DNA of 64,000 nt from Microcaldota archaeon. Its GTDB lineage: Archaea; Micrarchaeota; Micrarchaeia; Micrarchaeales; Micrarchaeaceae. A program made the position numbers and the translations under genes. The notes beneath the pieces were generated by a model. It did not search any database. It was given only the letters and a program-made list of their open reading frames with translations, and was not told the origin of the DNA. Shown piece by piece: positions 47,297 to 54,714 of this stretch; the stretch's first letter is position 1; each line of letters starts with the position of its first letter. Location: the NCBI GenBank assembly GCA_021810105.1, contig JAJZJM010000001.1, positions 124,001 to 188,000 of the forward strand. Direction: 5' to 3'.

Positions 47297-47308
47297 ATAG
47301 TCCACCAA

Positions 47309-47389
47309 ATTGTTATATTTATTGTATAAGTTATATATTATAACAAATATAAATATATATTACATACAGTGTATACTTTTCTGGATGGA
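47309..47389. promoter_or_regulatory. Divergent promoter of the radical SAM island
   Basis: Very AT-rich. GTTATA and TATAAC arms around TAT (47330-47344) form an inverted repeat between two TATA-like elements, one toward the HTH protein (near 47317-47327, minus) and one toward the operon (AATATAAATATATA, about 47346-47360, plus). It is a candidate shared operator. Confidence 0.5.
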
Positions 47390-48400
47390 ATGGAGAGCGC
47401 AATGGAGTTGATGGTTCAGCAAAAAAAGCACAAATCTTCGCTGGTGAACATAAGAATAGACAAAACCGTACCTACCGGCACACCGGTGCTTAGACGATTA
47501 TGTAATGAGAATTGTAATTTTGACAGCCGATTAAACATCAAATGCCACGAAGATAACTCGTACAGAGCTGTTTTTGGCCAGAACGCCATAGGTAATGAAG
47601 GTTTTGTAGGTATTGTGAGCCGAATCGCCGCGGTAAGTCGTAGGCGGACAAGCATCCACATCGCTGGTGACGGTGAACCAACCCTATTCGAAGAGGAATT
47701 ACTTGATCTGGTATCAAGGCTTAAGGCCCTTAGTGATGTGGAAAGCATAAAAATAACAACAAACGGCACAAGATTGAGTGGAGGTCAGCCAACCCTTGCT
47801 GCGAGACTGAAATCCGCTTCCGTAGATGGTCTGAACATTTCAATTCACTCGCTTACCAGGGAGGGTTTTAGGGAGGTCACACACATCGACGCACTACACC
47901 TCGCTTTAGCGGGTCTGGATGCCGCTGTAAATGCTGGCCTGTACGTGAGTGTGAACTGCGTAGTTAGAGATCAGACCTTTGAGGAGGTGGATAACTACAT
48001 AAAATTATCTATTGAAAAGGGGGTTAAAATCAAATTTTTCTGCATGCTCTCTGAGAACCAGGAAGCTCAGGAATACGCATATTCGTTGGTCGACAGACTT
48101 GACAAGGTCCTCACCCAAAAGGCGGATTCCATTGGCCATTATGTGTTGCCGTACGCTGGGAAAATATTTAAGATTGGAAAGGCCATAGTGGAGCTTAAGG
48201 ACACCAGGATTAATAGCTGCCCAAACACAAAATGTGTGGTCAGAACCCGTTGCACAGAGGGTTGCAGATATCACGTAAGGATCACGCCTACTGGTGTTAT
48301 ACAACCATGCGGTATAAGAACGGATAACCTAGTCAAATTTACGACTGAGGTTACCGATGGCGAGATATTCAATGCATTAAGAAGCGGAGGTAAAGTTTAG
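47390..48400 (+). CDS. MoaA-like radical SAM enzyme with CX3CX9C motif
   Basis: About 336 residues from ATG 47390 (GTG 47369 possible). The cluster motif reads LCNENCNFDSRLNIKCHEDN: two cysteines spaced as usual, but the third comes ten residues after the second, as if seven residues were inserted before the common CHxE. HIAGDGEPTLFEEEL replaces the usual GGEP loop, and IKITTNGTRLSG and LNISIHSLTREGFREV follow. The C-terminal CPNTKC, then CTEGCRYHVRITPTGVIQPC, resembles the auxiliary 4Fe-4S site of MoaA. First gene of a four-gene operon with 8-base and smaller gaps. Substrate unknown. ATA dominates isoleucine codons less than in neighbouring genes. Confidence 0.75.
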   Translation: MESAMELMVQQKKHKSSLVNIRIDKTVPTGTPVLRRLCNENCNFDSRLNIKCHEDNSYRAVFGQNAIGNEGFVGIVSRIAAVSRRRTSIHIAGDGEPTLFEEELLDLVSRLKALSDVESIKITTNGTRLSGGQPTLAARLKSASVDGLNISIHSLTREGFREVTHIDALHLALAGLDAAVNAGLYVSVNCVVRDQTFEEVDNYIKLSIEKGVKIKFFCMLSENQEAQEYAYSLVDRLDKVLTQKADSIGHYVLPYAGKIFKIGKAIVELKDTRINSCPNTKCVVRTRCTEGCRYHVRITPTGVIQPCGIRTDNLVKFTTEVTDGEIFNALRSGGKV

Positions 48401-48408
48401 GTGAGATT

Positions 48409-48939
48409 ATGATAGAAATAGAGACAAAAATAGTAGATTTTGACGTAAACAGACTGAGAGCGAAACTTAAGCAACGGGGTGCGGCCAGTTCTGGCGAAAT
48501 ACTGCAAAGAAGATGGATTTTTAATTTATCCAAGAATGAGGGCGAGGACGAATTCATAAGGGTCAGGACCGACGGTAAAAAATGTACAATCGCATACAAG
48601 CACAGGAAGGGCGATAAGCTCGGGAATACCGAAGAAATTGAGGTGTCAACGGACGACTTCGATAGCTCCGCAGAAATATTTTCGAAGTTTATCAAAGACA
48701 AGAAATACCAGGAAAATAAAAGGGAAACCTTCATACTCGGCGAGGTGGAAATAACCATCAACAGGTGGCCTATGATCGCGCCGGTTGTGGAGATAGAAGC
48801 GTCCAGCGAAAAGAAGGTAAGAGACACAATAAAGGAATTGGATATTGGCGGTAGAGAGCTGGGCAATATCGGATGGGAAAAGCTCTACAAGCAATATGGA
48901 ATAGATTTGAATGCGTATGAAGTCTTAAAATTCAAATGA
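48409..48939 (+). CDS. CYTH-domain protein (class IV cyclase / triphosphatase)
   Basis: About 176 residues. It opens with the diagnostic ExExK motif (MIEIETKIVDFD), followed by alternating charged strands (FIRVRTDGKKCTIAYKHRKG, EEIEVSTDDF, RETFILGEVEITINRWP, APVVEIEAS), as expected for the eight-stranded tunnel that binds triphosphates with metal ions. Known members hydrolyse inorganic or organic triphosphates or make cAMP; which applies cannot be told from sequence. Second gene of the island operon. Confidence 0.85.
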   Translation: MIEIETKIVDFDVNRLRAKLKQRGAASSGEILQRRWIFNLSKNEGEDEFIRVRTDGKKCTIAYKHRKGDKLGNTEEIEVSTDDFDSSAEIFSKFIKDKKYQENKRETFILGEVEITINRWPMIAPVVEIEASSEKKVRDTIKELDIGGRELGNIGWEKLYKQYGIDLNAYEVLKFK

Positions 48940-48943
48940 TTTT

Positions 48944-49585
48944 ATGGTAGTGATATCGATAGATGGTGTGGACGGCGCGGGGAAAACAACAGTAGCAGCA
49001 TTACTCGCAAGTGCTATTCCAGCAGAAGTGGTGAAAACCCCGCTAAAGGAATTTTTGCCCGACATTAAGAGCTTTCTGGATAACAGTCCTGAGAACACGC
49101 TTGCGCGTTTCGTATATTTCATGTGTGGGAACAAGCACGCATGCGACGTCTTGACACTGAGATACAATGGAAGCCTATCCGAGCAAAATATAGTTTTTGA
49201 TAGGTACAAATATTCAACCTTAGCCACGCACCTTGCTCTAGATGAGATGTTTTCCGGAGGTGTAAATATAGCACGCCTCCATCAAATCGCAGATAAGACC
49301 AGTGAAGCGCTCATGAAGCCCGACCTTATTGTATTTTTGTACGTCGATTATGATGTAAAAACACAGAGAATTACGCTGAGAAAGAATCCAGCAGATACAA
49401 AACTTGATAACAATAAACAATTCTCAGAAAGAACTGAAACTCAACTTAGATCTTTGGCTAGAAGTCTTAGGGCTGAAGGAGTTAATGTACTTGAACTTGA
49501 TACAACAAAAGAGAGTCCCGAAGCCATAAGAGACGCAATAATTGCGGCTGTGCCAAATAGGGTAAGGCTTATTGCTAGAACCTAG
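48944..49585 (+). CDS. Thymidylate-kinase-like P-loop nucleotide kinase
   Basis: About 213 residues. Walker A is SIDGVDGAGKTTVAALL at the N-terminus, the DRY-type motif is IVFDRYKYSTLATHLAL near 90, and a lid-like region is KTQRITLRKNPADTKLD near 147. The fold is that of dTMP kinases, but the usual FxREP segment after the P-loop is replaced by VVKTPLKEFLP, so the phosphate acceptor may differ from dTMP. Spacing of four bases from the CYTH gene indicates coupling. Confidence 0.8.
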   Translation: MVVISIDGVDGAGKTTVAALLASAIPAEVVKTPLKEFLPDIKSFLDNSPENTLARFVYFMCGNKHACDVLTLRYNGSLSEQNIVFDRYKYSTLATHLALDEMFSGGVNIARLHQIADKTSEALMKPDLIVFLYVDYDVKTQRITLRKNPADTKLDNNKQFSERTETQLRSLARSLRAEGVNVLELDTTKESPEAIRDAIIAAVPNRVRLIART

Positions 49586-49596
49586 GTGTATTACAA

Positions 49597-49941
49597 ATGG
49601 TTTTTTGTCAAAAATGTCACGCTTTGCTAAGACCAAGCATAGATGGGGAGTCTGTCATTAGCAAGTGCCTGCGCTGCGATTACAGTGAAACAAAGCCATT
49701 AACAAACGTAGAACCGCCGCAAGTTGTACTAAGGGCAGAGGTTTTGAACGGAGCTACAAATAGATTCATTTATGATTCAACTCGGGAAAATGTAGATCAC
49801 CATTGTGACTTTTGTGGGAATGACAAGGCCTATGCAGGAGAGATAAAGCCCAACCGGTTCAACGATGAGCAGAGCGTTTTTACATTCACATGCACTGATT
49901 GTGGCAAAACAACGAGGGAATACTCTTCAGGTAGTGGTTAG
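49597..49941 (+). CDS. TFS/TFIIS-like transcript cleavage factor
   Basis: About 114 residues with two zinc ribbons. The N-terminal one is FCQKCHALLRPS with CLRCDYSE. The C-terminal one is HHCDFCGNDKAYAGEI, then FNDEQSVFTFTCTDCGKT. The acidic pair DE at the ribbon tip, which in TFS/TFIIS reaches the polymerase active site, is present, so RNA cleavage activity is plausible. It ends the operon, 11 bases after the kinase. Whether the genome has another TFS elsewhere cannot be seen, but location in an island suggests a specialised paralogue, as with the virus-induced TFS4 of Sulfolobus. Confidence 0.83.
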   Translation: MVFCQKCHALLRPSIDGESVISKCLRCDYSETKPLTNVEPPQVVLRAEVLNGATNRFIYDSTRENVDHHCDFCGNDKAYAGEIKPNRFNDEQSVFTFTCTDCGKTTREYSSGSG

Positions 49942-49959
49942 AAATAAAGAATATTGGTG

Positions 49960-50335
49960 TTATGTCTCTTCGTCTATGTACTTGGAACGGAACTTCATGA
50001 AATATTCCTAAAGCTCTACGGTCGTATATGACGTGGCATTTATCCCATGTTTCTTCGTATCGTTTTCGTCGATAAGACGTTTCATTTTCCTCTTCGTCTT
50101 CTTTTGTGATTGAGGGAGGCCGGCCGCTTCGCGGTTTATCCGAAACACTCTCTTCCGTTACCCACTTCTTTATCCAGTCGTAGGCCGTAGACTCTTCGAC
50201 ATCTACGAATTTTGCAGCCTCTGCAACACTGAAACCTCTGCTCGCCGCATAGAGTGTCATATGCTGTGTTTTTTCTTTCGCATCTTTACAGTTTCTGTAC
50301 CGTTCTCTAAGGGTGTTGGAGTCGTTTTCCAACAT
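49960..50335 (-). mobile_element. IS630-type transposase N-terminal remnant
   Basis: The first ~80 codons (start 50335) encode an IS630-style HTH: SRGFSVAEAAKFVDVEESTA, YDWIKKWVTEE and KPRSGRPPSITKEDE. The frame then shifts, and the continuing product can be read as MKRLIDENDTKKHGINATSY, TTVEL, a stop, EYFMKFRSKYIDEET. One frameshift and one stop mark it as dead. The DDE catalytic part is missing. Confidence 0.75.
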
Positions 50336-50396
50336 ACTGGTCGCAAAAGAAGATACAATGCGAAAGTTTCTGATTTATGCGAGTTTGGGACAAAAG

Positions 50397-50510
50397 TCAA
50401 CCATAACCCATCCTGAATAAGTTATGGAGAACTGCGATGCAGGTTATCGCAGTATCAACCCTATCACCCCACCTCTGAAGAGCGTGGGATTTCTCGCTAT
50501 GATATGTTAA
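50397..50510 (-). mobile_element. Possible transposase C-terminal fragment
   Basis: The minus strand reads TYHSEKSHALQRWGDRVDTA followed by ITCIAVLHNLFRMGYG and a stop, a pattern like the last helices of several transposase families (tryptophan, then HNLFR). It abuts the 3' end of the YbjQ gene. No start or catalytic part exists, so it would be a fragment. Assignment is tentative. 50336-50396 shows nothing else. Confidence 0.35.
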
Positions 50511-50908
50511 GCTTCGTCTTCCGCGCTTGCACTTCTGGTAGGTATTACAACTGTTGGGGATTTGCCTCCTTTTGAGCCCACATATTTTATAGCCGTGCCT
50601 ATGGCAGTTATCTCCATCCATTCGTTGTTGTGGAGGTACTGGACCTTTAGCTTTACTCCTATTACACCATCAGCTCCGAGCTTTTCAGCCTCTGCCTGCA
50701 TCCTGCCCAATGCCATCTCCCTTGCATTGTACATTAGCTCTGTTATCTGCGTTAGCTCTCCCTTTGCCATTCCTTTTATACCTGTTGCTATCCCCCCGGC
50801 TACACCCATACTGTAAACAGAGTTTCCCAGCACCAGCGCTACAGGCATATAACCCGCATCTTTTAGCAACCAGAAATCGCTTGTTGATATGTCGCTTGTG
50901 AATGCCAT
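50507..50908 (-). CDS. YbjQ/UPF0145 family protein
   Basis: About 133 residues. Family pattern: ALVLGNSVYSMGVAGGIATG, then ELTQITELMYNAREMALGRM, AEKLGADGVIGVKLKV and ITAIGTAIKYV. The N-terminus differs from short YbjQ by an extra STSDFWLLKDAGYMPV segment. These proteins form pentamers of unknown function, once annotated as heavy-metal-binding. Single gene on the minus strand. Confidence 0.85.
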   Translation of the reverse strand: MAFTSDISTSDFWLLKDAGYMPVALVLGNSVYSMGVAGGIATGIKGMAKGELTQITELMYNAREMALGRMQAEAEKLGADGVIGVKLKVQYLHNNEWMEITAIGTAIKYVGSKGGKSPTVVIPTRSASAEDEA

Positions 50909-50977
50909 GATATCACCTATTCCTATCTGAACATTACTTTTTATATGTTTTCTACCAGTTAGCTCTATGTGACCAGC

Positions 50978-51526
50978 ATGAAAAGGGGTAGGAGAAGAGA
51001 TATTATAAAAATAAACCGCTCAGTAAGAACAAAACTGATCCCGGCTTTATTGACTGCAATAAGCCTTGCAATACTGATATTCATTCTGCACGAATTCAGC
51101 ATAGGTATAGAAAAGGGTATAGGCTCTTCTGTAGTGATATTTGCATCTTTTGCGGCAAGTGCATTCATACTTTTCATGGCTCCGCATACAAGGGCGGCAA
51201 AACCTAGCAAATTCATAAAAGGCTACATAATAGGAGGGGTAGTAGGCTATTCTGGTTTCCTGCTTTCAGGCCTGATAGGAATATACCTCACTGTGTTCAT
51301 AGCAATGTTCGTTTTAGCAATCCTGCTGGTAGTTCTTGATGCAGAGCACCCTCCTGCCGCAGGAATAACACTTGCTTTCTTGCTCTATGGGGTTGGTTAT
51401 TTAGGAATTTTTGTAGTAATAATTGCGGCTTTGACAATGTTGCTAATAAGATTCTTCCTAGAGAACCTTGTCTATAGAATAGAGGAAGACTTTATAAAGC
51501 AGGAAAGAAAACCAGTAAAGAAATAG
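50978..51526 (+). CDS. HPP-family membrane protein
   Basis: About 182 residues with five or so membrane helices. The family motif is seen in LDAEHPPAAGITLAFLLYG near residue 120, and an earlier helix end is LFMAPHTRAAKPSKFIKG. Cyanobacterial relatives have been linked to nitrite transport, but the general role of HPP proteins is unsettled. GTG 50969 is an alternative start. It lies ten bases before truD, probably the same transcript. Confidence 0.78.
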   Translation: MKRGRRRDIIKINRSVRTKLIPALLTAISLAILIFILHEFSIGIEKGIGSSVVIFASFAASAFILFMAPHTRAAKPSKFIKGYIIGGVVGYSGFLLSGLIGIYLTVFIAMFVLAILLVVLDAEHPPAAGITLAFLLYGVGYLGIFVVIIAALTMLLIRFFLENLVYRIEEDFIKQERKPVKK

Positions 51527-51535
51527 GCAGATTCT

Positions 51536-52774
51536 ATGATGCGTCTTTCTAAAAATAATCAGCTTGGCAGCTTAATTAAACAATCTCCGGAAGACTTTAT
51601 AGTAGAAGAGATAACGAAAACAGGGAAGGTGTTGGAAGTTAACCGCACATTTACCCCGCAGGAATTAGGCATGAATGAAGACCCTGAAGGCAAATTTGTT
51701 ACGTTCATACTACAAAAAAAAGACTGGAACACTCTGCAAGCTCTCAATGAGATCGCCAGGATGACCCACAGGGGAATGCGATCAGTCTCTTTTGCAGGCA
51801 CAAAGGACAGAACCGCAGTGTCTACTCAGTTATGCAGCATATACGGCGCAGACAAGAATAGATTGGCATCTACACACATAAAGGACATTAAAATAAATGC
51901 TGCATGGCAGAGTTCTGAAGGAGTAAAGATGGGAGAGCTCTTGGGTAACAGATTTACAATTGCCATAAAAAACATCAAAGGAGACATTTCCTCAATTAAG
52001 CGCATATCGGAAGAACTTGACGGGCTTTTCCCTAATTATTTCGGAGAGCAGAGATTTGGAATAAGGTCTAACAACTTTAACATAGGCGTTTCGATATTGA
52101 AAGGGGACTTTGAATCCTGCGCAATGAATTTTCTTACAGATACGACAAACGAGAGGAACTTGGACTCCATAGAAGCGCGCGAGAGGCTTGCTAAAGAGAG
52201 AGATTTTGTAGCAGCTATGGATTATTTCCCAGGATATCTAAAATACGAGAGATCCGTTATACAGTATTTATCGCAGTATCCTACGGATTTTGCAAATGCT
52301 ATGCGAAAGCTACCAAGGCAACTTATGCTGATGTTTGTTCATTCTGTGGAATCTATGATATTCAATATGGAAATAGAAGAACGTATCAAGAGCCAGGGAA
52401 CCGATCCGATCGATGGAGACGTGATTTGTGGAAGGAATGCTTTTGGCTTCCCCGATTTCTCAAGCGTTCCGGACAATGGAAAAGGATTTATTTTAGGAAA
52501 TATCGTAGGATACCAGAGTGAAAAATTAAACGAAATAGAGATGGGGATAATGGAAAAGATAGGAATAAGCAAGGAGTCATTCAAAGTCAGCAATATGCCT
52601 GAGCTCAATTGCAAGGGAAGCCGGAGGGTACTATTCGCCCCGTTTAACGGATTCTCCACTTCTGAAGAAAATAATGGGGTTCGTTTTTCATTCTCATTAC
52701 CTTCTGGATCATATGCGACTGTGCTACTTGATGAATTCGTAAAGTCAAATCAGGCAGAACATGGTACGGTTTGA
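51536..52774 (+). CDS. truD: tRNA pseudouridine synthase D
   Basis: About 412 residues. It modifies U13 in tRNAs. N-terminal SPEDFIVEEI and FILQKKDWNTLQALNEIAR are typical, and the catalytic Asp lies in SFAGTKDRTAVSTQ near residue 90. NYFGEQRFGIRSNNFNIG and the C-terminal LPSGSYATVLLDEF are also family hallmarks. The TruD insert domain is present between. ATG 51536 or 51539 both fit. Confidence 0.95.
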   Translation: MMRLSKNNQLGSLIKQSPEDFIVEEITKTGKVLEVNRTFTPQELGMNEDPEGKFVTFILQKKDWNTLQALNEIARMTHRGMRSVSFAGTKDRTAVSTQLCSIYGADKNRLASTHIKDIKINAAWQSSEGVKMGELLGNRFTIAIKNIKGDISSIKRISEELDGLFPNYFGEQRFGIRSNNFNIGVSILKGDFESCAMNFLTDTTNERNLDSIEARERLAKERDFVAAMDYFPGYLKYERSVIQYLSQYPTDFANAMRKLPRQLMLMFVHSVESMIFNMEIEERIKSQGTDPIDGDVICGRNAFGFPDFSSVPDNGKGFILGNIVGYQSEKLNEIEMGIMEKIGISKESFKVSNMPELNCKGSRRVLFAPFNGFSTSEENNGVRFSFSLPSGSYATVLLDEFVKSNQAEHGTV

Positions 52775-52892
52775 ATATTAATGGACTATTCCTAATGAAT
52801 AGTGAGACCAATATTAATTCAATCTTGTCTCAATATTAAAAATGAGTTTTAGAAAAGTATTTATTGCTTCTTTGAACAACATAATTGAGAAG

Positions 52893-53753
52893 ATGCTTCG
52901 TATACAAACGTTTCAAAAAGGAATGAGAGCTCAATCAGCAATGGAGTATCTGATGACATATGGATGGGCAATTCTGATTATTGCGATCGTTCTTGTTGCG
53001 CTTTTCTCCTTGGGAATATTCAACAGCGCGAACTTTGCACCGAAAGCGCAGCCGGGTTCATGTGAAGTGCTCAGAAACTCTGCACAGACATCTCTTGCGG
53101 GACAATGCAATAACATGCTGCCCGCGTATGTGGCGCAGTTTAACACTACTGCATTATCTAATATAACAACAAGCAATGTACCAGCTTTAGCTCCTAATTC
53201 TGGAGATAAATACACCGTAACATTTTGGATAAAACCTCTCCTCCCAACAGCCTATGGTTGGAACGGTGTAGCCATTGCACCTCTTTCGGTTCCATTTCAA
53301 ATTGGATGGTGGACTGACTATTCACCAAATGGCGTAGACTGGATAGTTGGAAATCCCCCTACCCAGCAAGATACTTGGGCATTTATAGTTGTAAATGGAA
53401 CGGTAGGCGGTACTGGATGGATGTCCATAAATGGAGGTGGATTTACAACTAACAGCGCAATTGTAGTATCTCCGGTAGGGTCTACGAAGTATACCTTTGG
53501 ATCTATATATTACTGTTGCCACATAACCGCTATGATGTCTAATATCCAACTCTACAACACACCTCTATCAGCAAACGAAATTCAGGTACTCTATAAGGAA
53601 GGAATAGGCGGCGTACCTGTCAATGTCAACAACCTTGTTGGATGGTGGACTCTGAACGGCAATGCGAACGATTACTCTGGTTATGGTAATGATGGTACAG
53701 CAACAAATGTCGTATACACCAGTGCGTGGACTTCTGGATACAGTGCACCATAA
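52893..53753 (+). CDS. Prepilin-like LamG surface protein (copy 3)
   Basis: About 286 residues. A basic leader MLRIQTFQKGMRA precedes the processing site and QSAMEYLMTYGWAIL, then a neck PGSCEVLRNSAQTSLAGQC. The central LamG-like domain (YTVTFWIKPLLPTAYGW, TWAFIVVNGTVGG, MSNIQLYNTPLSANEI) is distinct from the other copies, and the tail GWWTLNGNANDYSGYGNDG ends TSAWTSGYSAP. ATG 52893 is preferred because TATTTATT (52858-52865) lies about 30 bases before it; ATG 52842 is also open. It is the most diverged of the four in its tail. Confidence 0.78.
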   Translation: MLRIQTFQKGMRAQSAMEYLMTYGWAILIIAIVLVALFSLGIFNSANFAPKAQPGSCEVLRNSAQTSLAGQCNNMLPAYVAQFNTTALSNITTSNVPALAPNSGDKYTVTFWIKPLLPTAYGWNGVAIAPLSVPFQIGWWTDYSPNGVDWIVGNPPTQQDTWAFIVVNGTVGGTGWMSINGGGFTTNSAIVVSPVGSTKYTFGSIYYCCHITAMMSNIQLYNTPLSANEIQVLYKEGIGGVPVNVNNLVGWWTLNGNANDYSGYGNDGTATNVVYTSAWTSGYSAP

Positions 53754-53820
53754 CCTGATCATTTCCAAATCAGATATCTAACATGTTTTTATATTTTTTT
53801 ACCTTACTTCTATAGAGAGA

Positions 53821-54714
53821 ATGGAAAAATTCTATTATTCTAAATTTAAAAGTCAAAAGTCCCAATCTGCAATGGAGTACCTAATGACATACGGATGGGC
53901 AATTCTGATTATTGCGATTGTTCTTGTTGCGCTTTTCTCCTTGGGAATATTCAACAGCGCGAACTTTGCACCACGCGCGCAGCCAGGTTCATGTGAAGTG
54001 CTCAGAAACCCCGCGGAAACCTCTTTGGCGGGGCAATGCAACGGAGAACTGCCACAGTATGTTGCAGAATTCAATGGTGCTAGTAGTTATATATATGCGA
54101 ATTCTTCAAATTTAAATGGAGGGATGTCACAGCTCACATTAGCCGCATGGGTTAAGCCCAATAATTTCTATTCATATATGAACATAATTCATGATGAAAG
54201 CGCATACATTCTCAATCTGGATAGTAATAATATTATTCTATTCAGTATAGCAAACCTGGGAGGATCATGGAGTTATAGTCTATACGCTACAGCACCCCAA
54301 CAAATCAATCTAGGAACTTGGTATTTTGTTTCAGCAACGTGGAACGGAAATGAAATGTACACTTACCTTAATGGACAGGAAAGCGGTTCTACATCTACCA
54401 GTTCGAATTCAATAAATGTAGTTAGCGGACCTACAGATATAGGAGTTTGGGGAACATGGAATTTATGCCAAGCATGTGATGTGTGGAATGGGAGTATAGC
54501 AAATGTCCAAATCTACAACACCTCACTATCAGCAAATGATATTCAAGCTCTCTACCAAGAGGGAATAGGGGGTGCGCCCATTAATGTCAATAACCTTGTT
54601 GGATGGTGGCCGCTGAACGGCAATGCGAACGACTACAGCGGAAATGGGAACAGCGGCACTGCCACTGGGATAACATACACCAGTGCGTGGACTTCTGGAT
54701 ACAGTGCACCTTAA
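53821..54714 (+). CDS. Prepilin-like LamG surface protein (copy 4)
   Basis: About 297 residues. The leader MEKFYYSKFKSQKS is almost that of copy 1, although the genes are 32 kb apart and on opposite strands. QSAMEYLMTYGWAIL, a helix, and the neck PGSCEVLRNPAETSLAGQC follow. The LamG-like centre has FNGASSYIYANSS, QLTLAAWVKPNNF, GTWYFVSATWNGNEMYTYLN and ANVQIYNTSLSANDI. The tail holds GWWPLNGNANDYSGNGNSG. Its stop abuts the stop of the pilus ATPase gene with no gap. Confidence 0.8.
   Translation: MEKFYYSKFKSQKSQSAMEYLMTYGWAILIIAIVLVALFSLGIFNSANFAPRAQPGSCEVLRNPAETSLAGQCNGELPQYVAEFNGASSYIYANSSNLNGGMSQLTLAAWVKPNNFYSYMNIIHDESAYILNLDSNNIILFSIANLGGSWSYSLYATAPQQINLGTWYFVSATWNGNEMYTYLNGQESGSTSTSSNSINVVSGPTDIGVWGTWNLCQACDVWNGSIANVQIYNTSLSANDIQALYQEGIGGAPINVNNLVGWWPLNGNANDYSGNGNSGTATGITYTSAWTSGYSAP

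Noticed and set aside
47390-48400. Assigning the radical SAM enzyme as a viperin
   Set aside because: It lacks the viperin CX3CX2C pattern and looks MoaA-like at both ends; only the kinase neighbour recalls viperin loci.
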